Positions 33,300 through 41,170 of a DNA stretch of 43,102 nucleotides are shown here, piece after piece. The stretch's first letter is position 1, and each line of letters opens with the position of its first letter. The notes below the pieces were generated by a model. That model saw nothing but the letters and a program-made list of their open reading frames with translations. It was not told the origin of the DNA and searched no databases. A program made the translations under genes and the position numbers. The stretch comes from Burkholderia aenigmatica (lineage in GTDB: Bacteria; Pseudomonadota; Gammaproteobacteria; Burkholderiales; Burkholderiaceae): the NCBI RefSeq assembly GCF_902499175.1, contig NZ_CABVQC010000077.1:1-43102 (forward strand), in the 5' to 3' direction.

Positions 33300-33956
33300 A
33301 TGAAACGACTGACCCGCGATGAAATGGCCAAGCGCGTCGCCCAGGACATCCCTGAAGGCGCATATGTGAACCTTGGCATCGGCGTGCCGACGCTGGTGGC
33401 GAACCACCTCGACCCGAGCAAGGAGATCTTCCTGCACAGCGAGAACGGGCTGCTCGGCATGGGCCCCGCGCCCGCGCCCGGCGAGGAAGACGATGAACTG
33501 ATCAACGCCGGCAAGCAACATGTGACGCTGCTCACCGGCGGCGCGTATTTCCATCACGCGGATTCGTTCGCGATGATGCGTGGTGGCCATCTCGACTACT
33601 GCGTGCTCGGCGCGTTCCAGGTGTCCGCGACCGGCGACCTCGCGAACTGGCATACGGGCGCGCCCGATGCGATTCCGGCGGTCGGCGGCGCGATGGATCT
33701 CGCGATCGGCGCGAAACAGGTGTTCGTGATGATGGAGCACCTGACGAAGCAGGGCGAGAGCAAGATCGTCGCGCAGTGCTCGTATCCGGTTACCGGCGTG
33801 CAGTGCGTGAGCCGTATCTATACGGATCTCGCGGTGCTCGACGTGACGGCCGACGGCCTCGCGGTGAGCGAGATCTTCACCGACCTGTCGTTCGACGAAT
33901 TGCAGAAGCTGACCGGCGTGCCGCTGATCGACGCGACGCAAAAGGCCGCTGCCTGA
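33300..33956 (+). CDS. pcaJ: 3-oxoadipate CoA-transferase subunit B
   Basis: 218-aa beta subunit; pairs with PcaI in the cytoplasm. The catalytic glutamate is in LHSENGLLGMGP, and GAYVNLGIGVPTLVANHL is the family N-terminal motif. The ATG at 33300 is 20 bp after pcaI and is preceded by CGAGGAGC. The longer frame from 33234 overlaps pcaI and has no ribosome site. Together with PcaI it makes 3-oxoadipyl-CoA for the thiolase PcaF, which is not in this window. Confidence 0.94.
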   Translation: MKRLTRDEMAKRVAQDIPEGAYVNLGIGVPTLVANHLDPSKEIFLHSENGLLGMGPAPAPGEEDDELINAGKQHVTLLTGGAYFHHADSFAMMRGGHLDYCVLGAFQVSATGDLANWHTGAPDAIPAVGGAMDLAIGAKQVFVMMEHLTKQGESKIVAQCSYPVTGVQCVSRIYTDLAVLDVTADGLAVSEIFTDLSFDELQKLTGVPLIDATQKAAA

Positions 33957-34044
33957 ACCGCGAGCGTGCCGGCGCGTGCGCTTGCGCGCATGCCGGCACG
34001 CTTGGGTGGACAATAGGCGCACGCCGTTTCCCCAATCTGATGCC

Positions 34045-35418
34045 ATGCTCGAAGACAGCGCCCGCCTGACCTCCCTCATCTGCGGCACCGAGCCGCTCAA
34101 CCGGATCTGGTCGCCCCGCGCGACGATCCAGCGGATGCTCGACGTCGAGGCCGCACTCGCGCGAGCGCTTGCTGCGCAGCAGGTGATTCCTGCCGCCGCG
34201 GTCGCACCGATCGAGCGCGCGTGCGATGCCAGCCGGCTCGACGCCGACGCACTCGCGCACGGCGCGGCGCTCGGCGGCAATCTCGCGATTCCACTCGTCA
34301 AGCAGCTCACCGCGCAGGTGAAGGCCGACGATCCCGAGGCCGCGAAGTTCGTGCACTGGGGTGCGACGAGCCAGGACATCATCGATACCGCCACCGTGCT
34401 GCAGTTGCGCGACACGCTCGACGTGCTCGAGCCGATGCTCGACGAAGCGTGCGTGTCGCTCGCTACACTTGCGCGCACGCATCGCGCGACACCGATGATC
34501 GGCCGCACGTGGCTGCAACAGGCGCTGCCGATCACGCTTGGCCTGAAATTCGCGCAATGGCTCGATGCGCTGCTGCGCCATCGCGCGCGCTTCGCCGCAT
34601 TGCGCGAGCGAGCGCTCATGCTGCAGTTCGGCGGCGCGGCCGGCACGCTCGCGAGCCTGCGCGAGCAGGCGGCCGGCGTCACGGCCGCGTTGGCGGCGGA
34701 CCTGAAGCTCGCGGCTCCGGCCGTGCCGTGGCACACGCAGCGCGACCGCATTGCGGAAGCCGCGTCCTGCTTCGGGATGCTGACGGGTACGCTCGGCAAG
34801 ATCGCGCGCGACGTATCGCTGCAGATGCAAACCGAAGTCGGCGAACTTGGCGAGCCGGCCGCCGCCGGCAAGGGCGGCTCGTCGACGATGCCGCACAAGC
34901 GCAACCCGGTCGGTTGCGCAGCCGTGCTGACGGCTGCCGTGCGTGCGCCGAACCTCGTCGCGACGGTGTTCGCGGGCATGGCGCAGGAACACGAGCGCGC
35001 GCTCGGCGGCTGGCAGGCCGAATGGGACGCGTTGCCCGATCTCGCGCGCCTGACCGGCGGCGCGCTTGCGCAGATCGCGCAGATCGTCGCGGGCCTCGAC
35101 GTGAACACCGAACGCCTGGCCGCGAACCTCGGCCTGACGCGCGGACTGATTCTCGGCGAAGCGGTGATGCTCGCGCTCGGCGACAAGATCGGCCGGCTCG
35201 ACGCGCACCACGTCGTCGAGCATGCCTCGAAGGAAGCCGTGCGCACGGGCGCGACGCTGTTCGACGTGCTCGCCGCCGATGCGACCGTGTCGGCGCACCT
35301 GTCGCGCGACACGCTCGCGCGGCTGCTCGATCCCGCTCATTACGTCGGCGAGGCGCAGGCCTACGTCGACGCCGTGCTCGCGCTGCACGCGGGCGCGCAA
35401 TCACCAGGAGAACATTGA
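34045..35418 (+). CDS. pcaB: 3-carboxy-cis,cis-muconate cycloisomerase
   Basis: 457-aa member of the fumarase/aspartase superfamily that lactonises 3-carboxymuconate to 4-carboxymuconolactone. The superfamily signature GSSTMPHKRNP is complete (about residues 275-285); other conserved regions are HWGATSQDIIDTA and GRTWLQQALP. The start at 34045 (MLEDSARLTSL) fits family length; the frame from 33976 adds shadow sequence. The stop overlaps the pcaD start (TGATG). Confidence 0.95.
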   Translation: MLEDSARLTSLICGTEPLNRIWSPRATIQRMLDVEAALARALAAQQVIPAAAVAPIERACDASRLDADALAHGAALGGNLAIPLVKQLTAQVKADDPEAAKFVHWGATSQDIIDTATVLQLRDTLDVLEPMLDEACVSLATLARTHRATPMIGRTWLQQALPITLGLKFAQWLDALLRHRARFAALRERALMLQFGGAAGTLASLREQAAGVTAALAADLKLAAPAVPWHTQRDRIAEAASCFGMLTGTLGKIARDVSLQMQTEVGELGEPAAAGKGGSSTMPHKRNPVGCAAVLTAAVRAPNLVATVFAGMAQEHERALGGWQAEWDALPDLARLTGGALAQIAQIVAGLDVNTERLAANLGLTRGLILGEAVMLALGDKIGRLDAHHVVEHASKEAVRTGATLFDVLAADATVSAHLSRDTLARLLDPAHYVGEAQAYVDAVLALHAGAQSPGEH

Positions 35419-36203
35419 TGCCTTTCGCCACTGTCAACGGCGTGAAACTGCATTACCGGATCGACCGTGCCGCGCGCGACGACGCGCCGTGGCTCGTCTT
35501 CTCGAACTCGCTCGGCGCCGACCTGCAGATGTGGGCACCGCAGATCCGTCCGCTCACGCAGCACTTCAACATCCTGCGCTACGACACGCGCGGCCACGGC
35601 CATTCCGACGCGCCGGCCGGTTCGTACACCGTCGAGCAGCTCGCCGGCGACGTGATCGGCCTGCTCGACCACGTCGGCATTGAACGCGCGCATTTCTGCG
35701 GGATCTCGATGGGCGGACTGACGGGCGCCGCCCTCGCCGCACGCTTCCCGTCGCGTATCGTTCGCGCGGTGTTGTCGAACACCGCCGCGAAGATCGGCTC
35801 GCCGGAAGTGTGGGCGCCGCGTGCGCAGAAGGCGCGTGCCGAAGGGATGGCCGCGCTCGCCGACGCCGTGCTGCCGCGCTGGTTCACCGACGCGTTCGTC
35901 GAGCGCGAGCCGCGCCTGTTCGATGCGATCCGCGACACCTTCGTGCATACCGACAAGGACGGCTATGCGGCGAACTGCGATGCGCTGAACGCAGCCGACC
36001 TGCGCGAAGAGGTGAAAGGCATCGCGCTGCCGGTGCTCGTGGTGACCGGCGCGAAGGACATGTCGACGCCGCCCGACCAGGGCCGCGCACTGGCCGCCGC
36101 GATTCCGGGCGCGCAGCACGTCGAATTCGACGCCGCGCATATTTCGAACATCGAGTGCACCGATGGCTTCAACCGCGCGCTGCTCGATTTCCTGACCGCG
36201 TGA
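35418..36203 (+). CDS. pcaD: 3-oxoadipate enol-lactone hydrolase
   Basis: 261-aa alpha/beta hydrolase that opens 3-oxoadipate enol-lactone to 3-oxoadipate. Nucleophile elbow CGISMGG, acid in VVTGAKDMSTPP, and catalytic His in DAAHISNIE are all present; YDTRGHGHSDAP is the oxyanion/strand region typical of PcaD. The ATG overlaps pcaB by 1 nt with AGGAGAA ahead. Separate from PcaC here (not the fused PcaL form). Confidence 0.95.
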   Translation: MPFATVNGVKLHYRIDRAARDDAPWLVFSNSLGADLQMWAPQIRPLTQHFNILRYDTRGHGHSDAPAGSYTVEQLAGDVIGLLDHVGIERAHFCGISMGGLTGAALAARFPSRIVRAVLSNTAAKIGSPEVWAPRAQKARAEGMAALADAVLPRWFTDAFVEREPRLFDAIRDTFVHTDKDGYAANCDALNAADLREEVKGIALPVLVVTGAKDMSTPPDQGRALAAAIPGAQHVEFDAAHISNIECTDGFNRALLDFLTA

Positions 36204-36213
36204 GGCACCGGCG

Positions 36214-36600
36214 ATGGATGACCAGGAACGTTACGAAGCAGGGATGAAGGTGCGTCGCGCGGTGCTCGGCGACGCGCACGTCGACCGTTCGCTCGAGAAC
36301 CGCACCGAGGTAACCGACGAATTCCAGAACCTGATCACGCGCTATGCATGGGGCGAGATCTGGACGCGCGACGGCCTGCCGCGCCATACGCGCAGCCTGC
36401 TGACCATCGCGATGATGGTGGCGCTGAATCGCGGCGAGGAACTGGCGCTGCACCTGCGCGCTGCGCGCAACAACGGCGTGACGCGCGACGAGATCAAGGA
36501 AGTGCTGCTGCAGACTGCGATCTATTGCGGCGTGCCGGCCGCGAATTCCGCGTTTCATCTCGCGGACAAGATCTTCAAGGAGCAGGATGCGGCCGGTTAA
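36214..36600 (+). CDS. pcaC: 4-carboxymuconolactone decarboxylase
   Basis: 128-aa CMD-family decarboxylase producing 3-oxoadipate enol-lactone. VRRAVLGDAHVDRSLENRT and HLRAARNNGVTRDEIKEVLL with QTAIYCGVPAANSAFHLA are the family landmarks. It starts 10 bp after pcaD; its product is the substrate of PcaD. A strong hairpin follows 24 bp after the stop. Confidence 0.95.
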   Translation: MDDQERYEAGMKVRRAVLGDAHVDRSLENRTEVTDEFQNLITRYAWGEIWTRDGLPRHTRSLLTIAMMVALNRGEELALHLRAARNNGVTRDEIKEVLLQTAIYCGVPAANSAFHLADKIFKEQDAAG

Positions 36601-36624
36601 GTGCCGGACGTAGTTCGATGTTGA

Positions 36625-36656
36625 GTCGAGGCCCGCTGATGGTTGGCGGGCCTCGA
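36625..36656 (+). terminator. strong hairpin after pcaC
   Basis: A perfect 12-bp stem, GTCGAGGCCCGC / GCGGGCCTCGAC, with a 9-nt loop but no T-run after it. It may end or attenuate the pcaIJBDC message, or stabilise its 3' end, so pcaK would be expressed at a different level. Confidence 0.55.
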
Positions 36657-36798
36657 CGATGAATGAACGCGCCGGCAGAGCATCGGCGCGCGGCGTACCG
36701 GATGGCTGGTGCGCGAACAAAGGCAAGACGCGGTTACGAGGTCGCGTCGCTTATAAACAATTAGCTATGCATGCGACCAGGGTAGGCGCTAAGGCGTC

Positions 36799-36963
36799 AA
36801 CCTGGATCGACCGCGAAGCATGGGATCCAGGTAAGTGCTGAAGCGCTAACCTGGATCGACCGCATGGCATGGGATCCAGGTAAGCGCTAAAGCGCTAACC
36901 TGGATCGACCGCATGGCATGGGATCCAGGTAAGCGCTAAAGCGCTAACCTGGATCGACACAGG
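36799..36963 (+). repeat. tandem 49-bp hairpin repeats in the pcaC-pcaK gap
   Basis: Copies start at 36799, 36848 and 36897, with a partial fourth at 36946; a diverged half copy precedes at about 36773. Copies 2 and 3 are identical; copy 1 has a few substitutions. Across each unit boundary lies a dyad, ATCCAGGTAAGCGCT / AGCGCTAACCTGGAT, pairing over 15 positions with one A-A mismatch. The last hairpin ends a few bases before the AGGAG ribosome site (36961) of pcaK, so the 5' leader of pcaK can form three stacked hairpins. Confidence 0.93.
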
Positions 36964-36972
36964 AGACTAGCG

Positions 36973-38331
36973 ATGAATCGCACACCCGTGGTCGATGTCC
37001 AGACCTTCATCAACGAGCAGCCGTTCGGCGGTTTTCAATGGCTCGTATTCCTCATGTGTTTCGTGATCGTGCTGCTCGACGGCTTCGACACGGCCGCGAT
37101 CGGCTTCATCGCGCCGTCGCTGCTCGGCGAATGGAACCTCACCAAACCGGATCTCGCACCGGTGCTGAGCGCCGCGCTGTTCGGCCTCGCGTGCGGCGCG
37201 CTCGTGTCGGGCCCGCTGTCCGACAAGCTCGGGCGCCGCTCGCTGCTGCTTTGCTCGGTATTCCTGTTCGGCGTCGCATGCCTGATGTCCGCCTTCTCGA
37301 CCACGATCGGGCACCTGACGATTCTGCGCTTCATCACCGGCGTCGGGCTGGGCGCGGCGATGCCGAACGCGGTTACGATGATGGGCGAGTTTTGCCCGGA
37401 CAAGCGCCGCGCGACCGTGATCAACCTGATGTTTTGCGGCTTCCCGCTCGGTGCCGCGTTCGGCGGCTTCCTGGCCGCGTGGATGATTCCGCATTTCGGC
37501 TGGCGCAGCGTGCTGATCCTCGGCGGCGTGACGCCGCTGCTGCTCGGCGTGCTGCTGTTGCTCAAGATGCCGGAATCGGTGCGCTTCATGGTCGCCAACG
37601 GCCACGCCGTCGACAGGATCCGCGCGACGCTCGCGCGAATCTCGCGCGATGCACTGAACGCCGGCTCGTTCGCGATGACCGAAGCTGCGCCGCAGACCGG
37701 CAGCAAGGGCCTGGGCGTCGTGCTGTCGCGCTCGTACATCGTCGGCTCGGTAATGCTGTGGCTCGCGTACTTCATGGGGCTCGTGATCTTCTACGCGTCG
37801 ATCAACTGGATGCCGATCCTGCTGAAGGATGCCGGCCTGACGCCGAAGAGCGCGACGCTGATCTCCGCGCTGTTCCCGCTCGGCGGCGTGGGCGCGGTGC
37901 TGTGCGGCGTGCTGATGGACCGCTTCAACGCGAACCGCGTGATTGCCGTGTGCTACGCGCTGACCGCGGTGAGCGTCTATGCGATCGGGCAGGCGGCCGG
38001 TAACGTCGGGCTGCTCGTGCTGGTCGTGTTTGTGGCCGGCGTGCTGATGAACACCGCGCAATCGTCGATGCCGGCGCTTGCCGCCGCGTTCTATCCGACC
38101 GAAGGGCGTGGCACGGGTGTTGCATGGATGCTTGGCGTCGGCCGCTTCGGCGGGATTGCGGGATCGTTCCTCGTCGCCGAACTGACGCGCCGGCACTTCT
38201 CGTTCGCAGGCGTGTTCGCGACGATCGCCGTCGCGGGCCTGCTCGCGTGTGTCGCGCTGCTGATCAAGCAGATGGCGCGGCCGCATGGCGTGACGCAGCC
38301 GGCAGGCAAGATCGAATCGCTCGGGCATTGA
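36973..38331 (+). CDS. pcaK: 4-hydroxybenzoate/protocatechuate MFS transporter
   Basis: 452-aa aromatic acid:H+ symporter of the MFS, about 12 transmembrane segments. The AAHS-family motif LLDGFDTAAIGFIAPSLL (TM1) and GPLSDKLGRR after TM2 are present. AGGAG lies 7 nt before the ATG. Last gene of the pca cluster and the natural importer for PobA substrate. Its leader contains the 49-bp hairpin repeats, which suggests separate post-transcriptional control. Other aromatic acids could also be carried. Confidence 0.9.
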   Translation: MNRTPVVDVQTFINEQPFGGFQWLVFLMCFVIVLLDGFDTAAIGFIAPSLLGEWNLTKPDLAPVLSAALFGLACGALVSGPLSDKLGRRSLLLCSVFLFGVACLMSAFSTTIGHLTILRFITGVGLGAAMPNAVTMMGEFCPDKRRATVINLMFCGFPLGAAFGGFLAAWMIPHFGWRSVLILGGVTPLLLGVLLLLKMPESVRFMVANGHAVDRIRATLARISRDALNAGSFAMTEAAPQTGSKGLGVVLSRSYIVGSVMLWLAYFMGLVIFYASINWMPILLKDAGLTPKSATLISALFPLGGVGAVLCGVLMDRFNANRVIAVCYALTAVSVYAIGQAAGNVGLLVLVVFVAGVLMNTAQSSMPALAAAFYPTEGRGTGVAWMLGVGRFGGIAGSFLVAELTRRHFSFAGVFATIAVAGLLACVALLIKQMARPHGVTQPAGKIESLGH

Positions 38332-38340
38332 GCGCAGCGC

Positions 38341-38390
38341 GGGCCGGTGCGATGCGCCGGCCCGTCGATACGGCGGCCGTCGGGCCGCCG
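38341..38390. terminator. two consecutive hairpins between convergent genes
   Basis: Hairpin 1 is GGGCCGGTGC, GAT, GCGCCGGCCC (38341-38363, one T-G pair). Hairpin 2 is CGGCGGCC, GTCG, GGCCGCCG (38371-38390). They fill the space between the pcaK stop and the stop of the convergent small gene. No long T-run, but the position suggests bidirectional termination. Confidence 0.5.
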
Positions 38391-38391
38391 G

Positions 38392-38640
38392 CTATTCTTC
38401 CGCGTCGTGTTTCTTCACGAAGTTGCGCAGATACGCGCGCAGCGCGGCCTCCCGGCTGCGATGATCGGCGAGGTTCGCGGCGCCCATCTCTTCCTCTTCG
38501 CCGAACATCGTCGGCGGCGCGCCGTAGGTGCCGATCTCGATGTCTTCGCGCAGCACGCGAATCTCGTGCGTGAGCGGGTGATATTCGGCGATCCAGTGCA
38601 TCCCCTCGATGTGTTCGCCCGCCCTCAGCAATGGCTTCAT
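38392..38640 (-). CDS. small hypothetical protein (82 aa)
   Basis: Starts MKPLLRAGEHIEGMHWIAEY and has an acidic stretch GEEEEMGAANLADH before a basic C-terminal helix (AALRAYLRNFVKKHDAEE). No signal or membrane segment. The 278-codon open frame that contains it extends upstream with shadow sequence antisense to the next gene, so the ATG at 38640 is chosen. Family not recognised. Confidence 0.65.
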   Translation of the reverse strand: MKPLLRAGEHIEGMHWIAEYHPLTHEIRVLREDIEIGTYGAPPTMFGEEEEMGAANLADHRSREAALRAYLRNFVKKHDAEE

Positions 38641-38750
38641 CAGCACTCTCCCGGCAGCAGCGGCGCAACCGCCGAAACGGTTGCGCGCGCCCGTACCAAA
38701 AGGGTACGCCTGCATCGGACGAATCTCAACGGGCGCGCGGTGAGCGCTCA

Positions 38751-39365
38751 CTACGCCAGCAGATGCGCGACAAGCGGATACAACGACAGGACGAGCAGCG
38801 CGGCCATCGTCATGTTGAAGATGCGCAACGCGCGGCGGTTCGACAGGAACCGGCGCAGGCCGAGGCCGAACGCAGCCCACAGGCTGATGCACGGGAAGCC
38901 GATCAGGATGAACACGACGGCCATCCACGCGGCGTTCATCCCGTAGTCGGCGGACAGGCGGATCGTCGTTGCGGCGGTCAGCACCATCATCCATGCCTTC
39001 GGATTGATCCACTGAAACGCGGCGGCTTCGATGAACGTCATCGGCCGCGGCTTGCCGCCGTGCGCCTTTACTTCGCCCGACGTGCCGATGCGCCACGCGA
39101 GGTACAGCAGGTACGCGACGCTCGCGGCTTCGAGGATCGTGTAGAGCAGCGGGACGCGCTTGAATACCTCGCCGAGCCCGAAGCCGACGCAGAGCATCAG
39201 GATCGCGACGCCGATGCTGATGCCGCACAAGTGCGGCATGGTGCGGCGGAAACCGAAATTGACGCCGGACGCGAGCAGCATCGTGTTGTTCGGGCCGGGC
39301 GTGATCGTCGTGACGAGCGCGAACAGCATGCCGGCTGGCAGCGCGCTCAGGGTGAGGAATTCCAT
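38751..39365 (-). CDS. LysE/RhtB-family amino-acid exporter
   Basis: 204-aa inner-membrane protein with about six hydrophobic segments. TITPGPNNTMLLASGVNFG near the N-terminus is the RhtB/LeuE-type signature, and FQWINPKAWMMVLTAATT is the conserved central motif. It should export amino acids or homoserine-like compounds. A palindrome, GTACCGGTAC, lies 64 bp upstream and could be the binding site of a GntR/MocR regulator. Confidence 0.9.
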   Translation of the reverse strand: MEFLTLSALPAGMLFALVTTITPGPNNTMLLASGVNFGFRRTMPHLCGISIGVAILMLCVGFGLGEVFKRVPLLYTILEAASVAYLLYLAWRIGTSGEVKAHGGKPRPMTFIEAAAFQWINPKAWMMVLTAATTIRLSADYGMNAAWMAVVFILIGFPCISLWAAFGLGLRRFLSNRRALRIFNMTMAALLVLSLYPLVAHLLA

Positions 39366-40062
39366 CGCGGATTCTCCATTCGATTCTGGACTGGGATGGA
39401 GGTCAGTTTAGCGACGGTTTTCTGTACAGTACCGGTACAGTTGGTTTGACGATTGCCGGTACGGGGTAAAGGGCGGGATGGTTGCTGCGGGACGTTGGTG
39501 TTGTGGGCTCTCAGAAAAGATGTCCGCAGTCTCGATAAGTTGTCTTTGAATAAAAGGCGACATATCGGCGGCTGACCTCGTGACACCGAACGAGATTGCG
39601 GCGAAATGCAGAGCCGATGTGCCGGCTCAAGCTATCGCGATCTAGGCGCCTTCCGGCAATCATCATTTACGGCTTTATGGCAAGCGAGTCCCCAGCACCG
39701 TCTTGACTGGCTGGGCAGCTCGCTTACGTCACGGGCGACGTCAGGATCTATGACAGATTGCTCGATGCACGGTATTTGCACGACTCGTGGCACAAGCTGA
39801 CCGGTGCCGCCGGACGCCGAAACGCACTTCCACGGCATTGTTTGTCGCCAGGTTTCGTCGATGCACCCAGGCGGGGTCGCGACATTCCCCAAGACGAGTT
39901 TTCTGAGAATTTCCGTGCCCAAGGACATCTTTTCCGAGAGCCCGCATGTTGCAAGTTGACCTGCGGTCTCTGCCGCCGTTGCAAGCGCGACGTGCGCTTC
40001 GCCAGCGACCAGCGGGACGGTGACCTGCTCCGGGTGTCCTGCCTACGCGACGCGCAACCCGA
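39366..40062. other. 697-bp intergenic stretch, no supportable gene
   Basis: Lower GC than the neighbours. One plus-strand frame contains GDVRIYDRLLDARYLHDSWH (about 39741-39800), which looks faintly protein-like but has no start or continuation and is not recognised. It may be debris of a lost gene, perhaps from the same event that broke the genes at 40.8 kb. Confidence 0.35.
39422..39440. promoter_or_regulatory. palindromic operator-like site upstream of the RhtB-type gene
   Basis: CTGTACAGTACCGGTACAG contains the perfect 10-bp palindrome GTACCGGTAC and repeated GTAC half-sites. GTAC-centred sites of this type are known for some GntR/MocR regulators. No such regulator is encoded nearby in the window. 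Confidence 0.45.
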
Positions 40063-40677
40063 TTACGGCTGGTGCGCGCGGGTTATTTGCGACTCCATAC
40101 GTGCCAGCAATTCAGGTAATTCCTTGGGTGGCTTCACTTTGTTCAACAGCAATTCCACAGCCTTGTCCATTTGATCACGATCGTTGTGAACCCCAAAAGA
40201 CTGCACCACCAAGCCATGAAGTAACAACTGCAAAGCCAAAAGTTCAGGATCGGAGTGATCGCGAGGCTCCATTCCATATACGCGTTCTGGCACTGCGGCG
40301 TATAGCGGTTCGATGCGTTTGCTCAAGCGGTCGTCGCCGCGCGCCGCCATCCAGATTTCGAACAATGCCAAAGACGGGTGGCGCCGGCCGAGCCGCAGCA
40401 CCATGTGGAGCGACAAGTGAAGCCGCGTAGCGGGCGACATGGGGCCGAGCGTTTCCTTCGTCGCCGCATCGTTGTCAAGCAGATGCGCCACAACGGCAGG
40501 CAGCAGGTCGTAACGCCCGGCCGGAAAGTGATAGCGCAGCGCGCCCCGGCTGATTCCCGCCATTTCACACACCCGAGCTTCTCCAAAGGCCGCGTAGCCT
40601 TGCTCGTTCAGCAGCGTAATGGCTGCCTTGATCAGGAGCTCCCTCGTGGACGTACTTCTCTCGGCTTGTGTGCGCAT
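40063..40677 (-). CDS. TetR-family transcriptional repressor
   Basis: 204 aa. TetR_N HTH in LIKAAITLLNEQGYAAFGEARV and EMAGISRGALRYHFPAGRYDLL, then a helical ligand domain. ATG at 40677 starts MRTQAERSTSTREL; the longer frame to 40758 runs through the operator region. A clean inverted repeat lies 72-85 bp upstream. It faces the start of a truncated lipoprotein gene, an arrangement seen for repressors of RND efflux adaptors, but the target gene has been lost. Confidence 0.88.
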   Translation of the reverse strand: MRTQAERSTSTRELLIKAAITLLNEQGYAAFGEARVCEMAGISRGALRYHFPAGRYDLLPAVVAHLLDNDAATKETLGPMSPATRLHLSLHMVLRLGRRHPSLALFEIWMAARGDDRLSKRIEPLYAAVPERVYGMEPRDHSDPELLALQLLLHGLVVQSFGVHNDRDQMDKAVELLLNKVKPPKELPELLARMESQITRAHQP

Positions 40678-40748
40678 GGGCGTGATTGTACGTGAACTGC
40701 GCAAGCCCGATCCCGGCGCCACGGCGAGCACGTCGCATGTCACAAATA

Positions 40749-40762
40749 AAACATACATGTTT
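40749..40762. promoter_or_regulatory. TetR-type operator AAACAT-AC-ATGTTT
   Basis: Perfect 6-bp inverted repeat with a 2-nt spacer, in an A/T-rich stretch between tetR and the divergent truncated lipoprotein gene; the usual place and size of a TetR-family operator. Confidence 0.6.
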
Positions 40763-40835
40763 GTTTAAATCTTGTCCGCGCAGGCTTGCGAGCTGCTGCA
40801 CCGGCGCGACCCGCACGACGACAACGCCCCACCTG

Positions 40836-41024
40836 ATGAACAAAACTCTTCGGGCAGGCTGGCTGTTTGCCACCTGTGTCGCCCTCGGCGCGGCTTTAGG
40901 CGTGGTCGCATGCGATCGAAGCAACGACAACAGCGCCTGGTTCGGTTCGAACATTTTGTTGAAGGTGTTTTCAAAGTTTCTCCGCTGTCGCGTTCTTGCT
41001 TTGGAGATAACGAGGTCGGTGTAG
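40836..41024 (+). pseudogene. truncated lipoprotein gene, probably former RND efflux adaptor
   Basis: The frame starts MNKTLRAGWLFATCVALGAA and has a lipobox ending GVVAC followed by DRSNDNSAW, i.e. a good lipoprotein signal peptide. After about residue 40 the sequence becomes unrelated (FGSNILLKVFSKFLRC) and stops at 62 codons. Position opposite a TetR gene fits the N-terminus of a periplasmic adaptor such as MexA/AcrA, which is an inference. The rest of the gene and any pump gene are gone; a beta-glucosidase gene follows instead. Confidence 0.5.
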
Positions 41025-41170
41025 CCCGGTAGGCAGCCATCTTTGCAGGCTTGACCTTCACATGACGATCAACGCATCAACGCCGAATTAAACGTTCATA
41101 CAAAGAAATTCGTAACCGGCCCATTGGTTATTAGTCATCCGAATAAATTTTCAGAAAACTGGAACAGGAA

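Noticed and set aside
33102..35312. 736-codon minus-strand open frame across the pca genes
   Set aside because: It is antisense to pcaJ and pcaB, is Ser/Arg/Ala-rich and shows no domain; a GC-rich shadow of the real genes.
36799..36963. CRISPR array
   Set aside because: The repeats are contiguous 49-bp tandem units with no unique spacers and no cas genes; they are hairpin repeats.
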